Source of the DNA: Mycobacterium montefiorense
Lineage (GTDB): Bacteria > Actinomycetota > Actinomycetes > Mycobacteriales > Mycobacteriaceae
Assembly (NCBI RefSeq): GCF_003112775.1
Contig: NZ_BFCH01000048.1
Coordinates: 124,001 to 188,000 of the forward strand
Reading direction: 5' to 3'
DNA length: 64,000 bases
Each line of letters opens with the position of its first letter. Positions within the stretch are counted from its first letter, which is position 1. This document shows, piece by piece, positions 33,052-42,693 of the stretch. The position numbers and the translations under genes were made by a program. The notes beneath the pieces were generated by a model. That model saw nothing but the letters and a program-made list of their open reading frames with translations. It did not search any database and was not told where the DNA came from.

Positions 33052-36000
33052 GCGCCGCCGCCATAATCGCCTTGTCGACATCGGCGCCGTCGCGTTCGGC
33101 CTGGGCGATCGCCTCCAACACCTTCTTGTAGTCCCGGGGCATCACCTTCGCGAAATGCCGCTGCTGTACCTGCCAGTCGGCCAGGATCCGCTGGCCGACA
33201 GCGGAATCGGTGGCATCGACGTGCGCCTGGATACTGCCGTGCAGGAAGTCCACGTCTTCGGAGTCCAGCGCCTCGAGGTCCACCATCTCGGTGTTGAGGT
33301 TCTGCGGCAATTCCTCGTCCGGGTCGTAGACGTAGGCCACACCGCCGGACATTCCGGCCGCGAAGTTACGCCCGGTACGGCCGAGGATCACTACCCGCCC
33401 GCCGGTCATGTACTCGCAGCCATGATCGCCGACGCCCTCGACCACGGCGTGGGCACCGGAGTTGCGGACCGCGAACCGTTCGCCGACCACGCCGCGCAAG
33501 AAGGCCTCCCCGCTGGTGGCTCCGAACAGAATCACGTTGCCACCGATGATGTTTTCCTCCGCGACGTACTCCAGCGGCGCATTGTCTGACGGCCGCACCA
33601 CGATCCGGCCACCGGACAGTCCCTTGCCGACGTAGTCGTTGGCGTCGCCGTACACCCGCAGGGTAATGCCCTTGGGCACAAAGGCGCCGAAGCTATTGCC
33701 AGCGGAGCCGTCGAAGGTGATGTCGATCGTCCCGTCCGGCAAGCCTTGGCCACCATAAACTTTCGTCAACTCGTGGCCGAGCATAGTGCCGACCGTGCGG
33801 TTCACGTTGCTGATGGTAGTGGAAAACCGGACCGGCTTGGCGGAATCCAGCGCCTCGCGGCTCATCACGATCAACTGCTGATCCAGCGCCTTGTCCAGGC
33901 CGTGATCCTGACGCGAGCTGCAGTACAGGTCCTGGTTCATGAACGCGGACTCGGGCTCGTGCAGCACCGGAGCCAGGTCCAGCTTGTGCGCCTTCCAGTG
34001 TGCGCGGGCCAGCGTAGTGTCCAACGCGCCCACCTGGCCGACGGCCTCGTTGAGGGTACGGAAGCCCAACTGCGCCAGGTACTCCCGGACTTCTTCTGCA
34101 ATGAACATGAAGAAGTTCTCGACGAATTCCGGCTTGCCGGTGAACCGCTCCCGCAGCACCGGGTTCTGGGTGGCCACGCCGACCGGGCAGGTGTCGAGGT
34201 GACATACCCGCATCATGATGCAACCCACCACCACCAGCGGGGCGGTCGCGAAGCCGAACTCCTCGGCGCCCAGCAGCGCACCGATCATCACGTCACGTCC
34301 GGTCTTGAGCTGCCCGTCCACCTGGACCACAATCCGGTCACGTAACCCGTTGAGCAGCAAGGTTTGCTGCGTCTCGGCCAGACCGAGCTCCCACGGAGCA
34401 CCGGCGTGCTTCTGTGAAGTCAGCGGCGTGGCACCGGTGCCGCCGTCGTGTCCGGAGATCAGCACCACGTCGGCGTGTGCCTTGGACACACCCGCCGCGA
34501 CCGTGCCCACACCGTTCTCGGAGACCAACTTCACGTGCACGCGCGCCTGCGGGTTGGCGTTCTTCAGGTCGTGTATCAGCTGCGCCAGATCCTCGATCGA
34601 GTAGATATCGTGGTGCGGCGGCGGTGAGATCAGCCCGACTCCGGGTGTGGAGTGCCGAACCTCGGCTACCCACGGGTACACCTTGTGCCCCGGGAGTTGG
34701 CCGCCCTCACCGGGCTTCGCGCCCTGGGCCATCTTGATCTGGATGTCGGAGCAGTTGGTTAGATAGTGCGAGGTGACGCCGAACCGTGCCGAGGCGACCT
34801 GCTTGATCGCGCTGCGCCGCCAATCCCCGTTGGCATCGGGGTCGAATCGCTTGACGTCCTCGCCGCCCTCACCGCTGTTGGAGCGGCCACCCAGCCGGTT
34901 CATCGCGATGGCGAGCGTCTCGTGCGCCTCGGCGGAGATCGAGCCGTAGCTCATCGCGCCGGTCGAGAATCGTTTGACGATCTCGCTGGCGGGTTCGACT
35001 TCTTCCAGCGGAACTGGGGGCCGCACACCCGCACGGAACTTCAACAAGCCACGCAGCGATGCCATCCGCTCGCTCTGGTCGTCGACCAGCCGGGTGTAGT
35101 CCTTGAAGATCTTGAACTGGCCGGTGCGGGTGGCGTGCTGGAGCTTGAACACGGTCTCCGGGTTGAACAGGTGGTACTCGCCCTCACGGCGCCACTGGTA
35201 ATCCCCGCCGACCTCGAGTTCGCGGTGCGCGCGCTCGTCCGGCCGGTCCAGATATGCCAGCTTGTGCCGCACGGCCACGTCCGTGGCAATGTCCTCTAAA
35301 GATATGCCGTCGGTGGGGCAGGCCAGCCCGGTGAAGTACTCGTCGAGCACGTCCTCGGAGATCCCGATGGCCTGGAACAGCTGGGCACCGGTGTAGGACG
35401 CCAGCGTCGAAATGCCCATCTTGGACATGACTTTCAGCACGCCCTTGCCCGCGGCCTTCACGTAATTGTTGAGCGCCTTATCGCGGTCGATCCCGTCGAT
35501 GACATCGCGGTCAAGCATGTCCTCGATCGACTCGAACGCCAGGTACGGGTTGACCGCCGCGGCACCGCAGCCGATCAGCATCGCCATGTGGTGCACCTCG
35601 CGGGCATCACCGGACTCAACCACCAGACCCACATGGGTGCGGGTCCGATCGCGTACCAGGTGGTGGTGCACCCCGGCGACGGCGAGCAGCGACGGTATCG
35701 GGGCCATCTGTTCGTCGGAATCCCGGTCGGAGAGAACTATCACCCGGGCGTCGTCGGCAATCGCGGCCGACGCCTGAGCACGCACCTCATCCAGCGCGGC
35801 TGCCAGCCCGGCGCCACCGTCGGCGACCGGGTACAGACAGCGAATCGTCTTGGAGCGCATACCGTGTGCGCGCCCGTTGACCTCGTCGTCCGGATTCAGG
35901 TTGATCAGCTTGGCCAGCTCGTGGTTACGCAGAATCGGCTGGCGCAGCGCGATCTGGTGGCACGAGTACTCGTTCGGCGTGAGCAAGTCGCGCTCCCCGC

Positions 36001-37627
36001 CGGTGGTGCCCTGCAGGCTGGTCACCACTTCTTCGCGGATGGCGTCCAGCGGCGGGTTGGTCACCTGAGCGAACAGCTGCTGGAAGTAGTCGTAGAGCAT
36101 CCGGGGACGCTGCGAGAGCACCGCGACCGGGGTATCGGTACCCATCGAGCCGAGTGGCTCGGCGCCGCTGCGCACCATCGGCGCCACCAGTAGGTTCAGC
36201 TCTTCATAGGTGTAGCCAAAGGCTAACTGCCGCATGACAAGTCGCTCGTGCGCCATCCGCACGTACTTACCTTGTGGCAACGATTCGAGCGGAACGAGGT
36301 TCTTGTCGAGCCATTCCTGGTACGGATGCTCGGCGGCCAGCTCGGCTTTGATCTCCTCGTCAGCAACGATGCGGCCTAAAGTGGTATCCACCAAAAACAT
36401 CCGGCCGGGTTGTAGCCGCATTCGCTGCACCACCGTCGGCGGGTCCAGGTCCAACACGCCGGCCTCGGACGCCATCACCACCAAGCCGTCCTCGGTGACC
36501 CAAATGCGGGACGGGCGAAGGCCATTGCGGTCGAGCACGGCGCCAACGACGGTGCCGTCGGTAAACGTCATCGCCGCCGGGCCGTCCCACGGTTCCATCA
36601 GCGATGCGTGGTACTCGTAGAAGGCGCGGCGCGCCGGGTCCATCGACTCGTTACGTTCCCAGGCCTCGGGAATCATCATCAGCACCGCGTGCGGCAGGCT
36701 GCGCCCGCCCAGGTGCAGCAATTCAAGCGCCTCGTCGAAGCGCGCGGTGTCCGACGCACCGGGCGTGCAGATCGGGAACAACTTGTCCAGGTCGTCGACC
36801 GACCCGAACACGTCGGTCTTTATCAACGCCTCACGCGCCCGCATCCAGTTCTCGTTGCCGGTGACGGTGTTGATCTCGCCGTTGTGGGCGATACGCCGGA
36901 ACGGATGCGCCAGCGGCCAGGACGGGAAGGTGTTGGTCGAGAAGCGGGAGTGCACGATGCCCAGCGCGCTGGTCATCCGATCGTCTTGCAGGTCAAGGTA
37001 AAACGCCTTGAGCTGCGGGGTGGTCAACATGCCCTTATAGACCATCGTCTGGCCGGACAGGCTTGGGAAGTAGACGGTTTCGCGGCCGGGGCCATCCTGA
37101 CCGGGGCCCTTGGTGCCGAGTTCGTGTTCGGCACGCTTGCGAACCACGTAGCAACGGCGTTCCAGATTCATGTCGGAGGCACCCGCCATGAACACCTGCC
37201 GGAAGGTGGGCATCGCGTCACGCGACAGCGCGCCCAGCGACGAGTCGTCGGTGGGCACATTGCGCCAGCCCAGCACCGTCAGGCCCTCGGCTTCGGCGAT
37301 TTTCTCCACCGCGGCGCTGGCAGCGGCGGCATCCTTGGACGACTGCGGCAAAAACGCGATACCGGTGGCGTAGCTGCCCGGCGCGGGGAGCTCGAAGTCC
37401 ACGACTTCCCGCAGGAACGAGTCCGGGACCTGAATCAGGATGCCGGCGCCGTCGCCGCTGCGCGGCTCGGCGCCCTGGGCGCCACGATGTTCGAGGTTGA
37501 CCAGTGCAGTGATCGCCTTGTCGACGATGTCGCGGCTACGTCGGCCGTGCATGTCGACGACCATGGCTACCCCGCACGAATCGTGCTCGTACGCGGGGTT
37601 ATACAACCCAACGCGCGTGGGCGTCAT
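33044..37627 (-). CDS. gltB: Glutamate synthase (NADPH) large subunit
   Basis: A 1527-residue subunit that transfers glutamine amide nitrogen to 2-oxoglutarate. It equals the M. tuberculosis length when started at ATG 37627 rather than the GTG 6 nt upstream. The class II amidotransferase nucleophile is Cys18 (EHDSCGVAMVVDMHGRRS), so a short propeptide is removed. A central domain, an FMN TIM barrel with the 3Fe-4S ligands in CIMMRVCHLDTCPVGVAT, and the C-terminal beta-helix (GGRVVILGRTGRNFAAGMSG) are all complete. First gene of gltBD. Confidence 0.98.
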   Translation of the reverse strand: MTPTRVGLYNPAYEHDSCGVAMVVDMHGRRSRDIVDKAITALVNLEHRGAQGAEPRSGDGAGILIQVPDSFLREVVDFELPAPGSYATGIAFLPQSSKDAAAASAAVEKIAEAEGLTVLGWRNVPTDDSSLGALSRDAMPTFRQVFMAGASDMNLERRCYVVRKRAEHELGTKGPGQDGPGRETVYFPSLSGQTMVYKGMLTTPQLKAFYLDLQDDRMTSALGIVHSRFSTNTFPSWPLAHPFRRIAHNGEINTVTGNENWMRAREALIKTDVFGSVDDLDKLFPICTPGASDTARFDEALELLHLGGRSLPHAVLMMIPEAWERNESMDPARRAFYEYHASLMEPWDGPAAMTFTDGTVVGAVLDRNGLRPSRIWVTEDGLVVMASEAGVLDLDPPTVVQRMRLQPGRMFLVDTTLGRIVADEEIKAELAAEHPYQEWLDKNLVPLESLPQGKYVRMAHERLVMRQLAFGYTYEELNLLVAPMVRSGAEPLGSMGTDTPVAVLSQRPRMLYDYFQQLFAQVTNPPLDAIREEVVTSLQGTTGGERDLLTPNEYSCHQIALRQPILRNHELAKLINLNPDDEVNGRAHGMRSKTIRCLYPVADGGAGLAAALDEVRAQASAAIADDARVIVLSDRDSDEQMAPIPSLLAVAGVHHHLVRDRTRTHVGLVVESGDAREVHHMAMLIGCGAAAVNPYLAFESIEDMLDRDVIDGIDRDKALNNYVKAAGKGVLKVMSKMGISTLASYTGAQLFQAIGISEDVLDEYFTGLACPTDGISLEDIATDVAVRHKLAYLDRPDERAHRELEVGGDYQWRREGEYHLFNPETVFKLQHATRTGQFKIFKDYTRLVDDQSERMASLRGLLKFRAGVRPPVPLEEVEPASEIVKRFSTGAMSYGSISAEAHETLAIAMNRLGGRSNSGEGGEDVKRFDPDANGDWRRSAIKQVASARFGVTSHYLTNCSDIQIKMAQGAKPGEGGQLPGHKVYPWVAEVRHSTPGVGLISPPPHHDIYSIEDLAQLIHDLKNANPQARVHVKLVSENGVGTVAAGVSKAHADVVLISGHDGGTGATPLTSQKHAGAPWELGLAETQQTLLLNGLRDRIVVQVDGQLKTGRDVMIGALLGAEEFGFATAPLVVVGCIMMRVCHLDTCPVGVATQNPVLRERFTGKPEFVENFFMFIAEEVREYLAQLGFRTLNEAVGQVGALDTTLARAHWKAHKLDLAPVLHEPESAFMNQDLYCSSRQDHGLDKALDQQLIVMSREALDSAKPVRFSTTISNVNRTVGTMLGHELTKVYGGQGLPDGTIDITFDGSAGNSFGAFVPKGITLRVYGDANDYVGKGLSGGRIVVRPSDNAPLEYVAEENIIGGNVILFGATSGEAFLRGVVGERFAVRNSGAHAVVEGVGDHGCEYMTGGRVVILGRTGRNFAAGMSGGVAYVYDPDEELPQNLNTEMVDLEALDSEDVDFLHGSIQAHVDATDSAVGQRILADWQVQQRHFAKVMPRDYKKVLEAIAQAERDGADVDKAIMAAAHG

Positions 37628-38277
37628 ATGCACCTGCCTCTTTCACCAGAACCTGCTACGCGACCGTTTTCAGTGGCTCCGACGGGGCTGCACCCGGAGG
37701 TAGCGGGCCGACCCATTCGGTCTTGTCGATAGGCTGTCTCCCAGACGGCAAATGATCCGATTAGGGAATCGTCCGTGCGGCGCTGAACGGTGGCGTGTAC
37801 CCGGTCTCGACAAGTCGTAAAACGATATGACAAAAACCGCCTGACATGCCAACTTCGCCAAGTCTAACCCGGCAGGTAGCGACAGCGTAAATTCGCTGCA
37901 GGCGACGACCAATAACGCGGGAAACTGGGGTTCAACTACCCACGATACCCTCGCCGCAGCGCAGATCCGCGCGAGTCGCTCCCGGCCTCACCGCGTACCC
38001 GAGTTTGCTGTGACCCCGGGCGTACGCCGGCCCCGCGATGGGCGGCGTCACACTGCACAGCCACATCCGCACCAGCGGTCACGATAAAGCGTGGCAGCAA
38101 TGCCGTCCGGATCGCTCGCGGGCATGCCCGGTAGGCGCCCCGAGCGTCGCGGTGCACCGCATGAGGGCCTAGTGAGTTTGCGCGATACTGATAGGCGCGC
38201 GTGCGGAGATATTGGCCGGGCATCGCCCTGGGGCCGGCCTAACGCGCCACGATCGATCCCCCGGCACCGAGGAGCCC
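37628..38277. other. Divergent promoter region between gltB and the MinD-like gene
   Basis: 650 bp with no convincing gene; frames on both strands lack family resemblance and have Arg-rich shadow composition. It must contain the gltBD promoter and the promoter of the ATPase gene. I found no clear riboswitch or perfect long repeat. Confidence 0.55.
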
Positions 38278-39504
38278 ATGAACGAGCGCGACGAATTCCT
38301 GCGGGACCGTCTGCAGCCCGACCGGCCCAGCACACCCACCGCGCGCCCACCCGGTCCGCCTCCCGAGGGCCAGCGGAGCGCGCCTCCCGCAGCATTTCCC
38401 CCGCCACCACGGCGACCCGCCCCGCCGCCGTCGTTTCCACCTCCGGCGCCAAGGCCGCCTGCGCGTCCGCACGTCGCGCCCCCTGTGCCGCCGCGATCCG
38501 CTGGCGCACTTGCCTATCCGGCTCCCCCTGCCACGCCGGTCGTCGCACCGCAGGCGGCCGACGCCGGCCGCACCCCGGCGCCCGGAGCGGAACTCCCCGA
38601 CCGTGGGTGGCGACGCATCCTGCGGCTGCTCACCTTTGGTCTCGTCAACCTGGGTCCGTCACCCGCGCAACTGGAAGACGCCCATTTCGAGGCGGCCATC
38701 CGAACCGGCTTCCGGGGCAACCACAAGGTCGGCGTCGTGGGTAAGGGCGGTGTGGGAAAGACGTCCGTCGCCGCCAGTGTCGGATCCCTGTTCGCCGAAC
38801 TCCGCCACCAAGACCACGTGGTCGCGATCGACGCCGACACCGCCTTCGGGCGGTTGAGCAGTCGGATCGATCCGCGGTCGACGAGCTCCTTCTGGGAACT
38901 GAACGCCGACAAGAACTTGGAGACCTTCACCGATGTAGCCGAGCGGGTGGGCCGCAATTCGGTCGGCCTGCATGTACTCGCGGGCGAACCGGCGTCGGGT
39001 CCGCGCCGGGTACTCGATCCCGCGATCTACCGGGAAGCCGCGTCGCGGCTGGACCGCCACTTCACGATCTCGGTGATCGACTGCGGCTCGACGATGGATT
39101 CACCGGTCACCCAGGAAGTCATGCGCGACCTGGATGCGTTGATCGTGGTGTCCTCGCCGTGGGCTGATGGAGCTTCGGCGGCCGCCCGGACCATGGAGTG
39201 GCTGTCGGATCAGGGCATGACGGAGTTGTTGCACAACACGATCGTGGTGCTCAACGATTCCGACGGGCACGCCGACAAACGCACCCGGGCACAGCTGGCC
39301 CGCGAGTTCGTCGATCACGGCCAGCCGGTGGTCGAGGTGCCCTACGACCCTCATCTGCGACCCGGCGGCGTCATCGACGTAAGCCACGAGATGGCGGCTC
39401 CCACGCGGCGCAAATTTCTGCAGGCCACCGCGATGATCGCCGGGTATTTCGCGGCGACCCCCGACCGTGTCCGCGGCTGGCGGCCGGGTGACAACGAGAG
39501 CTGA
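38278..39504 (+). CDS. MinD/ParA-like ATPase with proline-rich N-terminus (Rv3860-like)
   Basis: A 408-residue ATPase. Residues about 12-100 are Pro/Ala-rich and disordered; RRILRLLTFGLVNLGPS precedes a deviant Walker A, VGKGGVGKTS (Gly152-Ser163), followed by the Asp switch VVAIDADTAFGRLSSRID and VIDCGSTMDSPVTQEV. The architecture is that of the ESX-associated EspI-type ATPases, so a link to ESX-1 regulation or positioning is plausible; it lies upstream of the esp cluster. ATG with GAGGAG upstream. Confidence 0.85.
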   Translation: MNERDEFLRDRLQPDRPSTPTARPPGPPPEGQRSAPPAAFPPPPRRPAPPPSFPPPAPRPPARPHVAPPVPPRSAGALAYPAPPATPVVAPQAADAGRTPAPGAELPDRGWRRILRLLTFGLVNLGPSPAQLEDAHFEAAIRTGFRGNHKVGVVGKGGVGKTSVAASVGSLFAELRHQDHVVAIDADTAFGRLSSRIDPRSTSSFWELNADKNLETFTDVAERVGRNSVGLHVLAGEPASGPRRVLDPAIYREAASRLDRHFTISVIDCGSTMDSPVTQEVMRDLDALIVVSSPWADGASAAARTMEWLSDQGMTELLHNTIVVLNDSDGHADKRTRAQLAREFVDHGQPVVEVPYDPHLRPGGVIDVSHEMAAPTRRKFLQATAMIAGYFAATPDRVRGWRPGDNES

Positions 39505-39516
39505 CGCCGCCGCGCT

Positions 39517-40401
39517 TCAGGTCGCTGCAATGCGCGCCGAGGGATCGGCGATCGCCTCGATCTTGGTGACGACCGGGCCACGGATAGTCAACACGATGGC
39601 GGCGAACAGCCGGCGCTGCGCGAATGCGAGCACCACCGGCTGCCCCGCGGGACCGCTGACCAGGGTGACTCCCGGCCACAGATAGCGCATCAGGTTGGTG
39701 GCCACCGCATCCGGGCCATGATTGATCTGCGGCGGGGGCGCCGGGTCGGCCAGCACCGTGCCCACCCCCCAGACCGTCGGGTCCAGCACGGCGGTCAGCG
39801 CGGCGATGTCGCCGTTGGCGCAGGCGGTGATGAATTTCTCGGTGACGAGCTGATGGTCGACGGAGGTCACATCGCTGTACTTCGGCTGTGCCGCAGTGAA
39901 TTTCGAGCGCGCACGCCGCGCCAGCTGACGACAGGTGCCGACCGGGCGACCGACGGTCTCGGCAATCGAATCGAAGGGGACGCCGAACACGTCGTGCAGC
40001 ACGAATGCGACCCGTTCGCCGGGACTGAGTCGTCGCAAGACTTCCATCAGGGCGGCGCGCACCTCGTCGTCGAGGGTGACCCGGTCGGCGGGGTCTGGGC
40101 TTCGTGATTCCGCGACTTCGATGTCGCGGTGGCCGTCGAGGGCATGGCCCAGCCGCTCGTACCGCGTTCGCGCCGAGCGCACCTGGTCGAGGCAGAGCCG
40201 GCTCGTAACGACCGTGAGCCAGCCGCGGACGTCGTCGAATTCCTCGGCGTCGACCCGCGAAAGCCGCAGAAATGCCTCTTGCGCAACATCTTCGGCGTCA
40301 CCAACATCTCCGAGGATCTGATATCCGAGATTGACCAGGTAGGGGCGGTGACGACGCCACGCGTCGGCGATCTGGTCGGTTGGCGGCTGGGCTTGGTTCA
40401 T
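39517..40401 (-). CDS. ECF sigma factor with SnoaL-like C-terminal domain (SigI/SigJ, ECF41-like)
   Basis: A 294-residue extracytoplasmic-function sigma factor. Sigma-2 (about residues 12-80) includes DVGDAEDVAQEAFLRL; sigma-4 (about 130-180) includes LRRLSPGERVAFVLHDVFGVPFDSIAETVG. The C-terminal 110 residues (VTEKFITACANGDIAALTAVLDP) are a SnoaL-like fold, the internal regulator that replaces an anti-sigma factor in ECF41-type proteins. ATG at 40401 chosen; the predicted promoter places the transcript start almost on this codon, so the mRNA may be leaderless. It faces a divergent NmrA oxidoreductase, the classical ECF41 partner class. Confidence 0.87.
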   Translation of the reverse strand: MNQAQPPTDQIADAWRRHRPYLVNLGYQILGDVGDAEDVAQEAFLRLSRVDAEEFDDVRGWLTVVTSRLCLDQVRSARTRYERLGHALDGHRDIEVAESRSPDPADRVTLDDEVRAALMEVLRRLSPGERVAFVLHDVFGVPFDSIAETVGRPVGTCRQLARRARSKFTAAQPKYSDVTSVDHQLVTEKFITACANGDIAALTAVLDPTVWGVGTVLADPAPPPQINHGPDAVATNLMRYLWPGVTLVSGPAGQPVVLAFAQRRLFAAIVLTIRGPVVTKIEAIADPSARIAAT

Positions 40402-40410
40402 AACAACATC

Positions 40411-40436
40411 GACGATCTGGTGGCGGAAAAAGTTAC
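40411..40436 (-). promoter_or_regulatory. Predicted ECF promoter of the sigma factor gene
   Basis: On the minus strand: GTAACT (40436-40431), 16 nt, CGTC (40414-40411). The architecture is identical to the divergent promoter at 40449-40474 and resembles the published ECF41 motif TGTCACA-N16-CGTC. This predicts autoregulation. Confidence 0.65.
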
Positions 40437-40448
40437 TTGCCACCGACT

Positions 40449-40474
40449 GTAACTTTCCCCGGTCCGTGCCCGTC
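40449..40474 (+). promoter_or_regulatory. Predicted ECF promoter of the NmrA-Ddn operon
   Basis: GTAACT (40449-40454), 16 nt, CGTC (40471-40474). It is the mirror of the sigma-gene promoter; AAAGTTAC (40429-40436) and GTAACTTT (40449-40456) also form a perfect inverted repeat spaced 12 bp. A transcript would start near 40481, 28 nt before the ATG. Confidence 0.65.
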
Positions 40475-40509
40475 GTTGATGGAGATCTTCGAACGCAGGA
40501 GGAAACACC

Positions 40510-41346
40510 ATGACGATCGTCGTCACCGGAGCGACCGGCAATGTCGGTCGCCCGCTCGTTGCCGAACTAGTCGCCGCGGGCGTCCGGGTGCGCGCCGTCA
40601 CCCGCACGCCGAAAACCGCCGGGTTGCCCTCGCGCACCGAGGTGATTGGCACGGTCGCCGAGGCGCTGCCGGGTGCATCCGCGGTATTTCTCAATTCCCG
40701 CGCGGTCGGTGAAGATCTCGCCGATATCGTGACCGAATGCCGGCGCGCGCGGGTTACCAAACTCGTTGCACTGTCCGCGATCAACGCCGATCACGACTTC
40801 TCGAGGCAGCCCTCGCGCTTTCGCGGCGACCGTAACAAGGAGGTCGAACAGCTCGCCATCGACTCGGGTCTGGTGTGGGTGAGCCTGCGGCCAACGGTCT
40901 TCGCGACGAACTTCGCCGGAATGTGGGCCGCGCAGATACGCGCCGGCGACACAGTGGCGGGGCCTTATGCCGCAGCTTCGACCGCACCGATCGTCGAGAG
41001 CGACATCGCGGCGGTCGCGGCGCGCGCGCTGCTCACCGATGATCTTGTCGGTCAGCGGATTCCGTTGACCGGTCCACAGGCGTTCACCAACTCAGAGCTG
41101 CTCGACGTTATCGGCGCCGTGCTGGGGCGAACATTGCAGTACCGGGAAATACCGGCGGACGCGGTGCGACAACGGTTCATCGATTTGGCCTTCAGTCCTG
41201 AGTTCGCCGATGCCTATACGGCCATGCTCGCCGAAACATTGGACACCCCCGCACTCGTCACTCATGACGTGGAAAAGATTCTCGGCCGGGCGCCAGTGCC
41301 CTTCGCGCAGTGGGTGTCCGAGCACCGCTACCTGTACACGAACTAG
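40510..41346 (+). CDS. NmrA-like NAD(P)-binding oxidoreductase
   Basis: A 278-residue Rossmann protein. TIVVTGATGNVGRPLVAELV holds the GxxGxxG (Gly7, 10, 13); the active-site-like segment LVALSAINADHDF lacks a classical Tyr-x-x-x-Lys, so it may be a redox sensor rather than an enzyme, as in NmrA. GAGGAGGAAACACC upstream. Likely target of the divergent ECF sigma factor and co-transcribed with the Ddn-like gene 20 nt downstream. Confidence 0.87.
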   Translation: MTIVVTGATGNVGRPLVAELVAAGVRVRAVTRTPKTAGLPSRTEVIGTVAEALPGASAVFLNSRAVGEDLADIVTECRRARVTKLVALSAINADHDFSRQPSRFRGDRNKEVEQLAIDSGLVWVSLRPTVFATNFAGMWAAQIRAGDTVAGPYAAASTAPIVESDIAAVAARALLTDDLVGQRIPLTGPQAFTNSELLDVIGAVLGRTLQYREIPADAVRQRFIDLAFSPEFADAYTAMLAETLDTPALVTHDVEKILGRAPVPFAQWVSEHRYLYTN

Positions 41347-41366
41347 ACCCCCAAAGGAGTTCCGAG

Positions 41367-41807
41367 ATGTCCGAACCACGTCCGCCGCGCTACCTCAAAC
41401 CGATGAACAAGATGATGATGGCGGTGCAACGGCTGGGGATACCGACCGGCCCCGCCATGGTGCTTACCGTGCCCGGTCGTAAGTCGGGTCAACCGCGCCG
41501 CACACCGATGACGCCGTTCGAGTTTCGGGGCGGCCTCTACGTGGTCGCGGGCTATCCCGGCGCGGATTGGGCGGCCAACGCCCGGGCCGCGGGCACCGGC
41601 ACGCTCAGCCGAGGCCGACGGTCACGTCAAGTCCGGATCGTCGAACTCACCGCTACCGAATCGCGGCCGGTACTGCGGACATTTTCCGTGCAGGTGCCCG
41701 TCGGTGTGGCATTCGCGAAACGTTCGGGCATGGTGCGTGATGGAACGGCTGACGAATTCGAAGCACTGGCGGGCCGGCTCGCCGTCTTCCGATTCGAGCC
41801 GACGTAG
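41367..41807 (+). CDS. Deazaflavin (F420)-dependent nitroreductase-family protein (Ddn-like)
   Basis: A 146-residue split-barrel protein of the Ddn/DUF385 family: LTVPGRKSGQPRRTPMTPFEF is the F420 phosphate-binding signature and VVAGYPGADWAANARAAG is characteristic. Members reduce quinones or nitro-drugs with F420H2. AAAGGAG upstream. Second gene of the NmrA operon, so an oxidative-stress regulon under the sigma factor is the inference. Confidence 0.88.
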   Translation: MSEPRPPRYLKPMNKMMMAVQRLGIPTGPAMVLTVPGRKSGQPRRTPMTPFEFRGGLYVVAGYPGADWAANARAAGTGTLSRGRRSRQVRIVELTATESRPVLRTFSVQVPVGVAFAKRSGMVRDGTADEFEALAGRLAVFRFEPT

Positions 41808-41903
41808 CGGCCGCCGGGGCGTTGTGTGCCCCAACGGCGCACTGGTGCAAAGCTTCCGGCTGCCACCAGTCGCTGACCCAGGATCGGCGGCCATAAGCGG
41901 GGA

Positions 41904-42188
41904 TTAGGCCGACTTCGCGGCCTCGCGCACCGGATATCCGTTGCGTTCGGCCAGGGACCGCAACTGGTTAAGAGCGAAGGCCCGCGGACGACCCGATTCG
42001 GGAATCACGACGCCGGCCCACAGCCCTTCCACTCCCGGCGACTCAACGGCGTCGCGAGCGCACGACCAGCGACGGGGGCACGCTCGGCATAGCGCCTTGG
42101 CCTCCTCGTCGGGAGTAGTGGTCATCCAACGGTCGGGATCCTTTGTGCAGGCGCCGAGCGGGATGTTGTAAAGGGCTGTAGCAGTCAT
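41904..42188 (-). CDS. whiB6: WhiB-family iron-sulfur regulator WhiB6
   Basis: A 94-residue [4Fe-4S] regulator. Four cysteines: one in GACTKDPDRW and three in CRACPRRWSC; the GLWAGVVIPE turn and the basic C-terminus follow. In pathogenic mycobacteria WhiB6 activates ESX-1 genes, which lie just downstream. Compared with my recollection of M. tuberculosis WhiB6 it lacks about 20 N-terminal residues, which fits a start at ATG 42188. Convergent with the Ddn-like gene. Confidence 0.93.
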   Translation of the reverse strand: MTATALYNIPLGACTKDPDRWMTTTPDEEAKALCRACPRRWSCARDAVESPGVEGLWAGVVIPESGRPRAFALNQLRSLAERNGYPVREAAKSA

Positions 42189-42693
42189 GTCGGTCGTTCC
42201 TTCTGAAGCATTGCGTTCCGGTGCTATGTGATGAACGGTATAGCACTAACCGGTGCAACGCAACAGTTTAGTTCCAATGCTGCGTCGGAAGGGTCGGTAT
42301 GGTCGCTCGGCACTCGTGACGCTCAATCACGAGACTGTGCCGTATAAGTATCCTTACCTGGCGTTTTGGTCTGCGTAGGGCGGTATCCTCGTCATCGACC
42401 TGACGGTTACGTAACCGTAGCATCGGATCGGCGATAGCCCTGATCGAACGACTGGAGGCGGGTGCGAACTGTGCAAACCGTAGCGCTGCCGATGGGGTGT
42501 CCTCCGGGTGGCGGTGAGGTGCTCGCTGACCCTGGCTACCGACCGGTGCGGCGCCGTAGCGATTCGACGGCGCAGCGGAAGCGCTGTGATTTAAAACGTA
42601 GCGGCATGCAATAGGAATCCGGGAGTGCAACGGTTAGGATTACAGCGGCGGAAGGCCCGCCCCGCTGCCCCCTCAACCGAGGAATCACCGTAG
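42189..42693. other. whiB6 / Rv3863-like divergent regulatory region
   Basis: 505 bp without a gene. It includes GTGCTAT / ATAGCAC (42221-42227 and 42240-42246), AACCGGTGCAACGCAACAG, and the 16-bp perfect palindrome at 42403-42418. In M. tuberculosis this region is a hub for PhoP and EspR; I cannot assign those sites here. Confidence 0.6.
42403..42418. promoter_or_regulatory. 16-bp perfect palindrome upstream of whiB6 and the Rv3863-like gene
   Basis: ACGGTTACGTAACCGT, fully symmetric. It lies 215 bp from whiB6 and 276 bp from the divergent gene. It looks like a dimeric-regulator operator; the cognate protein is unknown. Confidence 0.5.

Noticed and set aside
36608..37732. 374-codon plus-strand frame inside gltB
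   Set aside because: Antisense of a fully conserved enzyme domain, with no family similarity.
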